Made by a program: the position numbers and the translations under genes
In this document: positions 43,198 to 51,929 of the stretch, piece by piece
Position numbering within the stretch: position 1 is the stretch's first letter
Layout: the number at the start of each line of letters is the position of its first letter
NCBI RefSeq assembly: GCF_007050985.1
Contig: NZ_VHSF01000003.1
Coordinates: 655,500-719,499 of the forward strand
Source of the DNA: Christiangramia sabulilitoris
Lineage (GTDB): Bacteria > Bacteroidota > Bacteroidia > Flavobacteriales > Flavobacteriaceae
Reading direction: 5' to 3'
DNA: 64,000 nucleotides
Notes under the pieces: model-generated
Database searches by the model: none
Told to the model about the DNA's origin: nothing
Seen by the model: the letters and a program-made list of their open reading frames with translations, nothing else

Positions 43198-44231
43198 GGT
43201 GCCGGGTTAGGAACAGCTTCGTGTATCTCATTTATTTCAGCCAATATCTCAGCAGAAAGCTCGACATCTATACTTTTAATATTTTCATCAAGTTGTTCAA
43301 TGCTGGTTGCGCCAATAATATTACTGGTAACAAAAGGTTGCTGATTCACAAAAGCAAGGGCCAGATGTGTAAGGCTAATACCATGCTTATCTGCCAGTTG
43401 TTTATATAACCGGGTCGCTTTTACAGCCCTCTCATTAGAATATCTTTTATACTGTGGAAATAAACTCAGCCTCGTATTTTCTTTAATCCCACCAAGATGT
43501 TTCCCGCTAAGGGTTCCCATTCCTAAAGGAGAATAGGGATATAGCCCCACATTTTCCCGGTGAAAGATTTCAGTAAGTCCTATCTCATCTTTTCGATTAA
43601 GCAGATTGTAAGGGTTCTGTACGGTTGAAACTCTGGGCAGGTCATGTTTCCGGCTTTCTTCCAGAAACCTCATCAAACCATAAGGAGTTTCATTAGAAAG
43701 GCCTATTTCTCTTATTTTACCTTGTTTTACGAGTTCATTCAGACCTTCCAGTACTTCCCTGAAATTATCTATCCATTCCTCATCTTCTTTATGCTCATAA
43801 CCCAGCGTTCCGAAGAAATTAGCGTTCCGCTCCGGCCAGTGTAACTGATAAAGATCTATATAATCTGTTTGCAGTCGTTTTAAGCTTTTATGAATGGCAT
43901 CATTAAGCGCTTCCTTATGAAAACCAAGATCTGGCCTTATGTGTGAGACCATCTCTGATGGACCCGCGATCTTAGAAGCGATTACAATTTCTTCCCTTTT
44001 ACCCGTTTTTTTTATCCAGGTTCCAATTACTTTTTCTGTACTCCCCTGGGTTTCAGGATCTGCAGGAATAGAGTACATTTCTGCCGTGTCTATAAAGTTC
44101 ACTCCTTTATCCAGGGCATAATCTATTTGCTCATGGCCCTCGGTCTCGGTATTCTGCTGTCCCCAGGTCATCGAGCCGAGACAAATTTTACTAACTTTTA
44201 TATCTGTATTGGGAAGGGTAGTATACTTCAT
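43194..44231 (-). CDS. Aldo/keto reductase (Tas-like)
   Basis: A 345-residue NADPH-dependent TIM-barrel oxidoreductase. The catalytic tetrad is visible: Asp and Tyr in VNFIDTAEMYS, Lys in IVIASKIAG, and His in IDLYQLHWPERN. The length and the N-terminal KVSKICLGSMTWGQQNTE suit the E. coli Tas subfamily. The substrate cannot be determined. It is a single gene divergent from the PfkB locus. Confidence 0.92.
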   Translation of the reverse strand: MKYTTLPNTDIKVSKICLGSMTWGQQNTETEGHEQIDYALDKGVNFIDTAEMYSIPADPETQGSTEKVIGTWIKKTGKREEIVIASKIAGPSEMVSHIRPDLGFHKEALNDAIHKSLKRLQTDYIDLYQLHWPERNANFFGTLGYEHKEDEEWIDNFREVLEGLNELVKQGKIREIGLSNETPYGLMRFLEESRKHDLPRVSTVQNPYNLLNRKDEIGLTEIFHRENVGLYPYSPLGMGTLSGKHLGGIKENTRLSLFPQYKRYSNERAVKATRLYKQLADKHGISLTHLALAFVNQQPFVTSNIIGATSIEQLDENIKSIDVELSAEILAEINEIHEAVPNPAP

Positions 44232-44313
44232 TGTAAAATTTCTATTGCAGCCGCAATTTAAAATAAAATGCCTGTTCAGAAAATCTTCACTTATTCATTA
44301 TTTCTATTTTGCA

Positions 44314-44418
44314 ATGGCCCCCGGCAAAATATCATTTGTTGATATATTGGAGAAAACTTACCTTTATGTGGCTCAGCAAATTATTCCGCAGAAATACAGA
44401 GGAAACAGAAAACTATGA
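44314..44418 (+). CDS. Possible 34-codon leader ORF coupled to the PfkB gene
   Basis: An ATG at 44314 opens a 34-residue frame (MAPGKISFVDILEKTY at the start, RGNRKL at the end) whose TGA overlaps the ATG of the kinase gene as ATGA. The junction is typical of translational coupling. The composition is protein-like rather than AT-noise. No homologue is recognised and no strong start signal is seen, so it may still be chance. Confidence 0.35.
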   Translation: MAPGKISFVDILEKTYLYVAQQIIPQKYRGNRKL

Positions 44419-45386
44419 CGAAGAAAATAGCCATAATAGGCCCTATTCCCAGAGATACGATCTTAACTCATAAAAATGAGGTAATTCAGAAATATGGTTG
44501 TGCCACCCATCCCGCAATCGCCCTGGCCAAATTAATGGAGGATGACGGGGAAGTCATAGTTATTTCTCACGTTCACAAAAAAGATCATGACGCCATAAAG
44601 GAACTATTCTCTCCTTATAAAAACGTTGATATATCAGGATTGGATTGCAGCAGGGATAGGGGCACGGTGATCGAATTAAAATTTCTGGATCAGAATAACC
44701 GGCTGGAAAAGCAAACGGCATTTATGAATCCCATCTTACCCGAGGATGTGAAACCATTTCTTGATGCAGATGCTTTTGTATTTGTACCTATCACAGATTT
44801 TGAAATTTCTCTCAGCACCCTTAGATATCTTAAAGAAAACAGCGAAGGTATCGTGATATTCGATGCTCATGGACCAACCACGGCCATGAATATCAATGGC
44901 AGCAGGGAGCGAAAATTCTGGATAGACCGGGATGAGTGGCTTCCCTATATAGATGTTTTAAAAATGAACCTGGAAGAATCTATGTGCTGTTGGTTTAAAA
45001 ATGAATATGATATCGACGAGATGGGGCATTATGACGAAGATAATACAGAGCACCTGGATGATTTTGGCGCTTATGTGCTGAATAAAGGGGTAAAAGTTTT
45101 ATATGTCACGCTGGATTCAAGAGGTTGTGTAGCTTACACCCGGAAGAACGGGGTTGTAAATAAAGAGTTTATTCCCTCAGTTCCGGTAAAGGAAGTTATA
45201 GACACTACCGGTTGTGGGGATTCCTTTGCAGGAGGCCTTGCCTATGGCTTTGCCTATCATGATGATGAGATCAAAGCAGCTCAGTTTGCCAATACCTTAG
45301 GTGCTATGCGAACGCAGGGCAAAACATACGAGGTATTTAAAGATCTAAAAGACACCCGGGCTATCATTGAGCAACACTACTCTTAA
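44415..45386 (+). CDS. PfkB-family carbohydrate kinase
   Basis: A 323-residue ribokinase-fold sugar kinase. The C-terminal PfkB signature is DTTGCGDSFAGGLAYGF (residues 263-279), with Cys267 where most members have Ala, and catalytic base Asp269. The N-terminal part is atypical: it begins KIAIIGPIPRDTILTHK and lacks the usual GGxxxN pattern, having YGCATHPAIALAKLMED instead. An insertion rich in acidic residues (DEMGHYDEDNTEHLDD) lies at about 200-215. The substrate is unknown; nucleoside, fructose and ribose kinases are all possible. Confidence 0.88.
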   Translation: MTKKIAIIGPIPRDTILTHKNEVIQKYGCATHPAIALAKLMEDDGEVIVISHVHKKDHDAIKELFSPYKNVDISGLDCSRDRGTVIELKFLDQNNRLEKQTAFMNPILPEDVKPFLDADAFVFVPITDFEISLSTLRYLKENSEGIVIFDAHGPTTAMNINGSRERKFWIDRDEWLPYIDVLKMNLEESMCCWFKNEYDIDEMGHYDEDNTEHLDDFGAYVLNKGVKVLYVTLDSRGCVAYTRKNGVVNKEFIPSVPVKEVIDTTGCGDSFAGGLAYGFAYHDDEIKAAQFANTLGAMRTQGKTYEVFKDLKDTRAIIEQHYS

Positions 45387-45405
45387 TATACCCGGGTATT
45401 TATAT

Positions 45406-46371
45406 TTAATTTGTTTCTTCCAGTAACCTGGTTATCTCATCAAGTTTAGGAGTAAGGATGACTTCAATACGCCTGTTCTTAGCCTTACCAACTTCAGAAT
45501 TATTTGGAGCAACAGGTGCGTATTCCCCACGACCGGCGGCGGTCAGGTTTTGAGGATCTATTTTAGAATTTTCCCGGAGGATATTGACAATAGAAGTTGC
45601 TCGCTTGGTAGAAAGATCCCAGTTATCTTTTAACTGCCCACTACCTCCGTAAGGAACATTATCTGTATGACCTTCAATGAGAACTGCAATATCTGGATTC
45701 TGTGCCAGTACAGACCCTAATTGTTGCACCGCTTTTCTACCTTCTGAATTTACCGCCCAGCTTCCCGATTCAAACAACAGTTTGTTTTCCATAGAAACAT
45801 AAACCTTCCCGTCTTTCTGTACCACCGTTAATCCTTTACCTTCAAAATTGGTCAGGGCATTGGAAACGGCATTTTTAAGGGCATTCATCTTTGCATCCTT
45901 GGCCGCAATCAGACTTTCCAATTCATCAATTCTTTGTGATCTAAGAGCAAGGTCTTTCTGAAGCTTTTCCAACCTGTTTTTTTCCTGGATCAAAACGGCT
46001 TCTTTTTCATCCAGCTGCGCCAGTAACTCCCGGTTCTGCCTGGAATTTTCTGCGATAGCTGCCGAACTGTTTTTTTCCAAAGCATCATAGGAATCCTCAA
46101 GACTGTTATAATTCTTTTGGAGCGCCTCTAGCCTTTGCATCATTTGATTACGCTCTGTGGTGATAGTTTCGAAATCAGACTTTAACCTGGCAAACTCTCT
46201 TTTCTGGTCCTCAGAAGAGATCCTGATACTTTCCAGATCTTTATTCATTTCGCGATTCTGTCTTTGCAGATCTGCATTCCTGCTTTCCAGTTCGCCATAT
46301 TTTTTTGAAGAAACACAGGAAGTAATACTTAGCACCATAATGAATAGCGCAACAACTTTATAAATTTTCAT
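45406..46371 (-). CDS. OmpA-family peptidoglycan-binding lipoprotein with coiled coil
   Basis: A 321-residue lipoprotein (lipobox ITSC, Cys19). Residues ~25-165 are a long coiled coil (ESRNADLQRQNREMNKDLE and following heptads). The C-terminal OmpA domain (~190-310) has IEGHTDNVPYGG and the peptidoglycan-contact region WDLSTKRATSIVNIL and GKAKNRRIEVIL. It tethers the outer membrane to the wall, with the coiled coil as a spacer. It ends 19 bases from the convergent kinase gene and starts ten bases after the exonuclease gene. Confidence 0.92.
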   Translation of the reverse strand: MKIYKVVALFIMVLSITSCVSSKKYGELESRNADLQRQNREMNKDLESIRISSEDQKREFARLKSDFETITTERNQMMQRLEALQKNYNSLEDSYDALEKNSSAAIAENSRQNRELLAQLDEKEAVLIQEKNRLEKLQKDLALRSQRIDELESLIAAKDAKMNALKNAVSNALTNFEGKGLTVVQKDGKVYVSMENKLLFESGSWAVNSEGRKAVQQLGSVLAQNPDIAVLIEGHTDNVPYGGSGQLKDNWDLSTKRATSIVNILRENSKIDPQNLTAAGRGEYAPVAPNNSEVGKAKNRRIEVILTPKLDEITRLLEETN

Positions 46372-46381
46372 ATTTCTTTTT

Positions 46382-47143
46382 TTATTCGATTTCTACTAGA
46401 ACGGGACAATGATCACTGTGGTATGCTTCCGGTAAAATAACTGCTCTTTTCAAGCGATCTTTCAAAGGCTCTGCTACCAGATTGTAATCTATGCGCCATC
46501 CCTTATTATTATTCCGGGCATTGGCTCGATAACTCCACCAGGAATAATGATCTGGTTCATCATTGAACTCACGGAATGAATCAATAAATCCACTGTTTAT
46601 AAATCCATCAATCCAGGCTCTTTCTTCCGGAAGAAAACCTGAAGTATTCTTCAGTCTTACCGGGTCATGGATATCTATTGCTTCGTGGCAAATGTTATAA
46701 TCGCCACAAATTATAAGGTTGGGAATATCATTTTTAAGCTCATCTATATATTGCTGAAAATCATCCATGAATTTAAATTTATGATCCAGCCTGGCTGTAT
46801 TTGTACCGGATGGCAAATAAAGACTCATTACTGAAAAATCTTCAAAATCTGCCCTTATGGTGCGCCCTTCAAAATCCATATATTCTATCCCGGTTCCGTA
46901 TTCTATATGGCTGGGCTGGGTTTTGCTTAGGATCGCCACCCCGCTATAGCCCTTTTTCGTTGCCGGGTACCAGTAGTGATAAGGATAACCCGCATTTTCA
47001 AAGTCTGATAGATCTAATTGATCCGGATGGGCTTTTATTTCCTGGAGACATACTACATCTGGATTGGCCTGTTGAACCCAGTCTAAAAAACCTTTTCTTA
47101 TAGCCGCCCGGATTCCATTTACATTATAGGATATGATGGTCAT
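46382..47143 (-). CDS. xth: Exodeoxyribonuclease III / AP endonuclease
   Basis: A 253-residue EEP-fold nuclease cutting at abasic sites. Motifs in order: IISYNVNGIRAAIRKGF, the metal-binding Glu in VCLQEIKA, GYSGVAILSK, ICGDYNICHEAIDI (Asp/Asn pair), and the catalytic SDHCPVL at the end. Usual length. It is probably co-transcribed with the OmpA-like gene, 10 bases downstream. Confidence 0.95.
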   Translation of the reverse strand: MTIISYNVNGIRAAIRKGFLDWVQQANPDVVCLQEIKAHPDQLDLSDFENAGYPYHYWYPATKKGYSGVAILSKTQPSHIEYGTGIEYMDFEGRTIRADFEDFSVMSLYLPSGTNTARLDHKFKFMDDFQQYIDELKNDIPNLIICGDYNICHEAIDIHDPVRLKNTSGFLPEERAWIDGFINSGFIDSFREFNDEPDHYSWWSYRANARNNNKGWRIDYNLVAEPLKDRLKRAVILPEAYHSDHCPVLVEIE

Positions 47144-47220
47144 GAAAGTTCATTTTTTTTCAAAAATAAAGCTATCTGGCCCAAATACAAGCAGAGTATA
47201 AAATTTGTGGAAATATTGGA

Positions 47221-50199
47221 TTATTTTACGATGATGCGCTTCACCTTCCCAATATCCCTGGTACCAACCCTAACCAGATAAAGCCCGGGGGCAGCATAAG
47301 ACATATCAAAAGCGTAAACATAGGCATCTCCATTATTAACGATTTGGTTTTCAATCATTTTCTGCCCCAGGACATTGTAGACCGTAATTCTAAGAGGCTC
47401 TTCGAAACTTGTTTGCATGATAGCGCGGTACTGGCTATCGCCAGAGGACACCACCACTAATTCTGCCTCGTTAATGATAAAGTCCTTTACATTCAAAGTG
47501 CTGTCAATAATATTAACCGAATAGTCATGGGTAGTTCCATACTGCATGACAGAACATGGATCATTCAGATCTCCGGTAAAACTGGTATCGCCTGCACGTA
47601 TTCTTAATAAATGCTGACCTAGCTTAGCGTTGGATGGAATGCTGAAATCATATGAAAAAGCAGTATTTGTTTCCGGAATGATTTCTGAAGTAATCACCCG
47701 CTCATTATCTTCAAAAACCGCATTGTCGTTGAAATCTATCCACATAGAGAATTTCTCAACATCTTCTTCGGCAAAATTGGTTTTAACCGTTACCGTAAAT
47801 TCCCCCACCGATCTGTCAAGATCTGTAGAACCCTCTGAAAAATCTATGTACCCTGTGGTACATGGAATTCTTTCATTTAAAAACTCTCCCAGCTCAAAAT
47901 AGAAAATACCATCCCCTGCAGAACAGTCTGAGCCATTTGGAATACAGTTAAGATTCGCAATAGATGTGGTTTCTGAATCATTGTCAGGATCAAAATCGTT
48001 GGGCAGGCCAGTAGATGCCGTGATAGTATATCTCCCGGAAGTTGATAGATTAGCAGTGGTATTGAAAGTATAGACTGCAAATTCCCCTACTGGAATGCTT
48101 CCGTTAAAAGTTTCGGTTACCGGGGCATTATTGCCTATTTGATAAGATACCGGGATATTTTGCTGTGGCTCTCCTCCAAAATTATCTATGGTGATGGTAA
48201 TCTGTTCATTACTGCTAAGGTTTTCAGCAGTAACAGGAGCTTCAATCGCAGTAACTCCTACATCGCGCGGAGGTAGATTTCTAACTCTGGCTTCTATACT
48301 GTCATTATTGAGATCTGAATCGTTATCCAGATTTGTGCTAACAACTATGGTATAGATCTCCCCAATTTCAGAAAGATCGGCAGTATTTTCAAATGTAAAA
48401 GTTGCAAAAGTTTCCGGAGCGATAGTCTCAGTAAAAACTTCAGTGACTTCTGGTCCTCCGTTCACACGGTAACTTATTTCAAAATTAGATTGAGCATTCA
48501 GGCCATAATTTCTAATCCTGACCGTAATTGCTTCGTTGCCGGTTAAGGTTCTGCTCTCGGGATCCAGCAGGGAAACTGCACCAACATCATTTGGTTCTGT
48601 AGCAGAGAATGAAAAGACCCCGACTTTATTTTTCCTGTCCAAACCACTGAAATATTCTGCATTATGCCAGAATGTTATACCATCTACAGGATCTATACTT
48701 AGATGGGAATAATCTCCATACCTGCCTTCCGGTCTTGGTTGTGGGCTATCTCCTTCTACTATGCTTTGTTCTTCAATGGTCATGATTCCAAGGGGATCCA
48801 TGGAAAATCTTCCTGTATAACGGATTGAAGGAAAGACCGGGTTACGGTCGTCATCATCCACCACGGTAAACCCAAGACCTATATTCCCTCTTCTATCTAT
48901 ACCTATACTACCGCTAAACCTGTCACTTGCATCTGGCGCATAGGTCCCTTCCTGGTATACCGTCCAGGGTTGACCATCTGCCTGCTGCCTTAATTCATAC
49001 CAGCGAATCCCGGCATGCTTTGCTGCTGAAGGTAAAACATCCACTACAAAGTTCATCACGGCAGAATTATGGGTTGGAAATCTCCTGTACTGCGTCATGT
49101 ACATCATGGCTCCCTGTAAAGCATCTATATCTACTGCTCCACCGGGCTGTGGCAGATTCTGAAATCCTCCCCCGTCAAAAGTTGCATTAAACGCGGTAAC
49201 ACCCTGTGTTATCTCCTGGCTTTCTGCGATGGTGGAGGCGCTTAAATTATTCCAGTCCACATCGATAAGCCACAGTTTTAAATGGTCCTGGTTAACCCCA
49301 GCCCATTCGTCATCCTGTAAATAAATGATCGGGGCATCTCCTGGCGGCGGAAGTTCTGGTCCCATCACGCTAAAACCAGCCGGGCTGTAAAAGCCGTTAT
49401 TTTTTATTCCCGGAAGAGGAAAACCAAGAATTCGAACATTATCTTCTCCCCGTAACATTTTATCACGCTCAAGAGCAAAAACTATTTCTTTCCCTTCCGG
49501 CGCTAAAGCATCTTTATTGGTAGTAATATAATAGCCATCAGACCACACAGATAGTTTTGGGTAATCTGGTAGAGAATTCAGGTCAAATCTATAAGTAAAC
49601 CATCCACTATTTACCGGATCTGAACCCTGAGATACTGCAAAAAGTAATGCTGGTGGTGTTGGGGATCCAACATCTGCACTAAATTGCATAAGTACAAACC
49701 GGTCTGCAGATTCATCGTAAAAAACTATGGGATCTCCATCTGTTTCATTTGTAAAAGTACCTCCAATACTCGCCAGTGAAGATTCTGGAATAATAAGGTT
49801 TCCGGTTTTATCCCAAATAGCGAATTCAGAATTCCATGCATTGACATAGTGATTTCTTCCTACCGCTCCTGTAGGATCTGAAGGAGTAGAACGGGTCACG
49901 GCACCATCAAAAGTAAGTACAGGGGATTTAACATGAATATCTCCCATCTTCTTTTGTAAAGCCTGGTCCTCTGTTCTTGGCAAACCTTTGCCGGGGACTA
50001 CCTTGTTTATCCCCCTGTTCCTGGGGTTATATAGTTTAGATTTTTTGGTTGATGGGATAAGGCTTTTTTTAGATAAAGCCACCGTTTTCACAACTCTGGC
50101 CGAATCTATAAAAGCAGGCCCGTTTATTTCCTTATCCTGGGCGGTAGAATTGAGATGAAAAATAAAGCTAATAATAAGTAGGGAAAGTAATTTTTTCAT
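47221..50199 (-). CDS. Large surface protein with T9SS sorting domain
   Basis: 992 residues from the second Met (the track begins one codon earlier). A signal peptide (LLSLLIISFIFHLNSTAQ) is followed by a ~450-residue N-terminal domain with PKLSVWSDGYYITTN, probably a propeller-like fold. Two CARDB-like repeats of ~105 residues (about 536-640 and 643-748, both opening xDVG) follow, then a GEVED-type domain (~760-890, SMWIDFNDNAVFEDNE). The C-terminal type A sorting domain (~905-992: ITVYNVLGQKMIEN, YAAPGLYLVRV) directs secretion through the type IX system. It fits the gldD/gldE genes in the window. The ligand or enzymatic role is unknown. Confidence 0.88.
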   Translation of the reverse strand: MKKLLSLLIISFIFHLNSTAQDKEINGPAFIDSARVVKTVALSKKSLIPSTKKSKLYNPRNRGINKVVPGKGLPRTEDQALQKKMGDIHVKSPVLTFDGAVTRSTPSDPTGAVGRNHYVNAWNSEFAIWDKTGNLIIPESSLASIGGTFTNETDGDPIVFYDESADRFVLMQFSADVGSPTPPALLFAVSQGSDPVNSGWFTYRFDLNSLPDYPKLSVWSDGYYITTNKDALAPEGKEIVFALERDKMLRGEDNVRILGFPLPGIKNNGFYSPAGFSVMGPELPPPGDAPIIYLQDDEWAGVNQDHLKLWLIDVDWNNLSASTIAESQEITQGVTAFNATFDGGGFQNLPQPGGAVDIDALQGAMMYMTQYRRFPTHNSAVMNFVVDVLPSAAKHAGIRWYELRQQADGQPWTVYQEGTYAPDASDRFSGSIGIDRRGNIGLGFTVVDDDDRNPVFPSIRYTGRFSMDPLGIMTIEEQSIVEGDSPQPRPEGRYGDYSHLSIDPVDGITFWHNAEYFSGLDRKNKVGVFSFSATEPNDVGAVSLLDPESRTLTGNEAITVRIRNYGLNAQSNFEISYRVNGGPEVTEVFTETIAPETFATFTFENTADLSEIGEIYTIVVSTNLDNDSDLNNDSIEARVRNLPPRDVGVTAIEAPVTAENLSSNEQITITIDNFGGEPQQNIPVSYQIGNNAPVTETFNGSIPVGEFAVYTFNTTANLSTSGRYTITASTGLPNDFDPDNDSETTSIANLNCIPNGSDCSAGDGIFYFELGEFLNERIPCTTGYIDFSEGSTDLDRSVGEFTVTVKTNFAEEDVEKFSMWIDFNDNAVFEDNERVITSEIIPETNTAFSYDFSIPSNAKLGQHLLRIRAGDTSFTGDLNDPCSVMQYGTTHDYSVNIIDSTLNVKDFIINEAELVVVSSGDSQYRAIMQTSFEEPLRITVYNVLGQKMIENQIVNNGDAYVYAFDMSYAAPGLYLVRVGTRDIGKVKRIIVK

Positions 50200-50260
50200 C
50201 ATATTGAGGTACTCTAAAATAATTCCTTAAAAATAGGCATTATGATAATAAATGATACAG

Positions 50261-50289
50261 AAAAGGCAATTAATAAATTAACTGCCTTT
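50261..50289 (-). terminator. Probable terminator of glyS
   Basis: On the minus strand AAAGGCAGTT pairs with AATTGCCTTT (one G-U pair) around an AT loop, followed by a short U run. It lies about 30 bases past the glyS stop codon. It is weaker than the other terminators here. Confidence 0.6.
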
Positions 50290-50316
50290 CATAAAATATT
50301 CATAAATCCCTGATTA

Positions 50317-51864
50317 TTAGCTTGAAAAATCTTTCATCCAGGTTTTAAAATCTGTTTCTTTCCTTATCAAAGCATCAAGCTCCTCCACCGGAACTCTTTT
50401 TTGTTCCATACTATCCCTGAACCTGACGGTTACTGCTTGATCTTCAAGTGAATCGTGATCTACAGTAATACATAATGGAGTTCCCGCTGCATCCTGTCTA
50501 CGGTATCTTCTACCAATGGCGTCCTTTTCATCATACTGCACCCTGAAATCCCATTTAAGATCATCCACGATCTTTTGAGCCATTTCGGGAAGTCCATCCT
50601 TCTTTACCAGCGGTAGGATAGCGGCTTTTGTTGGAGCGAGAACGGCTGGTAATTTTAAGACAGTTCGGCTGTTTCCATCTGCCAGTTGCTCTTCTTTAAG
50701 AGATGCTGAAAGTACCGCAAGGAACATTCTGTCCAGACCAATAGAAGTCTCTATAACATAGGGAACATAATTTTCCTTTAGTTCGGGATCATAGAAACGC
50801 AGTTTTTTACCTGAATGCTCTTCGTGGGCCTTAAGGTCAAAATCTGTTCTGGAGTGAATTCCTTCCAGCTCCTTGAATCCAAATGGGAAATTAAATTCTA
50901 TATCTGCCGCGGCATTTGCGTAATGAGCCATTTTTTCATGATCGTGAAAACGATAATTTTCCTCGCCCAGTCCCAGTGATTTGTGCCATTTTAACCTCGC
51001 CTGTTTCCACTTTTCGTACCACAAGAGTTCATCCCCGGGGCGCACAAAAAATTGCATTTCCATCTGCTCGAATTCACGCATCCTGAAAATAAATTGTCTG
51101 GCCACGATCTCATTTCTAAAAGCTTTTCCTATTTGAGCAATCCCAAAGGGGATCTTCATTCTACCGGTCTTCTGAACATTCAGGAAATTCACAAATATTC
51201 CCTGAGCGGTTTCTGGACGCAGGTATAGGTTTGTGGCAGAATCTGCAGATGCTCCCAGCTTGGTACCAAACATTAGGTTGAACTGTCTAACCTCGGTCCA
51301 GTTTTTAGAGCCTGTATCAGGATCTGCGATCTCAAGTTCCTCGATAAGAGCTTTTACATCTGCCAGGTCCTCATTGGTAAGGGAACGTGCAAGTCGCTCC
51401 AGGATCTCTTTTCTTTCTCCAAGATATCTTTGCACCCTTGGATTGGTTGCTTTATACATTTCTGAATCGAAATCCTCACCAAACCTCTTCTTTGCCTTAG
51501 CGATCTCCTTTTCAGCTTTCTGAAGTAATTTCTCAGCATAATCCTCCACCAGGACATCTGCCCTGTAACGTTTTTTGGAATCCTTATTATCTATCAAAGG
51601 ATCATTAAAAGCATCTACATGCCCGGAAGCCTTCCAGGTGGTGGGATGCATAAGGATCGCGGCATCTATGCCTACAATATTCTGATGCAGCTGAGTCATA
51701 CTTCTCCACCAGTATTCCTTGATATTTTTCTTTAATTCGGCTCCATTTTGCCCGTAATCGTACACAGCACTTAAGCCATCGTAAATCTCACTGGATGCAA
51801 AAATGTACCCATACTCCTTGGCATGGGATATTACGTTTTTAAAAAGATCTTCTTGTTTTGCCAT
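50317..51864 (-). CDS. glyS: Glycyl-tRNA synthetase (dimeric type)
   Basis: A 515-residue class-II synthetase of the single-chain alpha-2 type. Motifs: YGQNGAELKKNIKEYWW near the start, LRPETAQGIFVNF, the motif-2 region GKAFRNEIVARQFIFRMREFEQMEMQFFV, and motif 3 SIGLDRMFLAVL. A C-terminal anticodon-binding domain follows (~390-515). It charges tRNA-Gly. The gene name follows the Bacteroidota practice; in other groups this type is also called glyQS. Its upstream neighbour ends at a terminator, so it should have its own promoter within the short gap. Confidence 0.96.
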   Translation of the reverse strand: MAKQEDLFKNVISHAKEYGYIFASSEIYDGLSAVYDYGQNGAELKKNIKEYWWRSMTQLHQNIVGIDAAILMHPTTWKASGHVDAFNDPLIDNKDSKKRYRADVLVEDYAEKLLQKAEKEIAKAKKRFGEDFDSEMYKATNPRVQRYLGERKEILERLARSLTNEDLADVKALIEELEIADPDTGSKNWTEVRQFNLMFGTKLGASADSATNLYLRPETAQGIFVNFLNVQKTGRMKIPFGIAQIGKAFRNEIVARQFIFRMREFEQMEMQFFVRPGDELLWYEKWKQARLKWHKSLGLGEENYRFHDHEKMAHYANAAADIEFNFPFGFKELEGIHSRTDFDLKAHEEHSGKKLRFYDPELKENYVPYVIETSIGLDRMFLAVLSASLKEEQLADGNSRTVLKLPAVLAPTKAAILPLVKKDGLPEMAQKIVDDLKWDFRVQYDEKDAIGRRYRRQDAAGTPLCITVDHDSLEDQAVTVRFRDSMEQKRVPVEELDALIRKETDFKTWMKDFSS

Positions 51865-51873
51865 GGCGCAAAA

Positions 51874-51907
51874 ATAAAAAAACCGCCCTGAATAATATCC
51901 AAGGCGG
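51874..51907 (-). terminator. Terminator of the coiled-coil membrane-protein gene
   Basis: ACCGCC (51881-51886) and GGCGGT (51902-51907) form a hairpin; on the minus strand it runs into a U tract from the A run at 51875-51880. It separates the gene at 51930-52814 from glyS. Confidence 0.8.
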
Positions 51908-51929
51908 TAGCTTATTTATAAATATTAGC

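Noticed and set aside
44209-44313. Upstream extension of the small ORF before PfkB
   Set aside because: This part overlaps the start of the aldo/keto reductase gene, is AT-rich and has no protein-like character.
45388-45399. Palindrome ATACCCGGGTAT between the PfkB and OmpA genes as a terminator
   Set aside because: It has no loop space and no T run, so a hairpin terminator is not supported.
51233-51523. Antisense ORF within glyS
   Set aside because: It mirrors the codon pattern of the conserved synthetase on the other strand and shows no domain.
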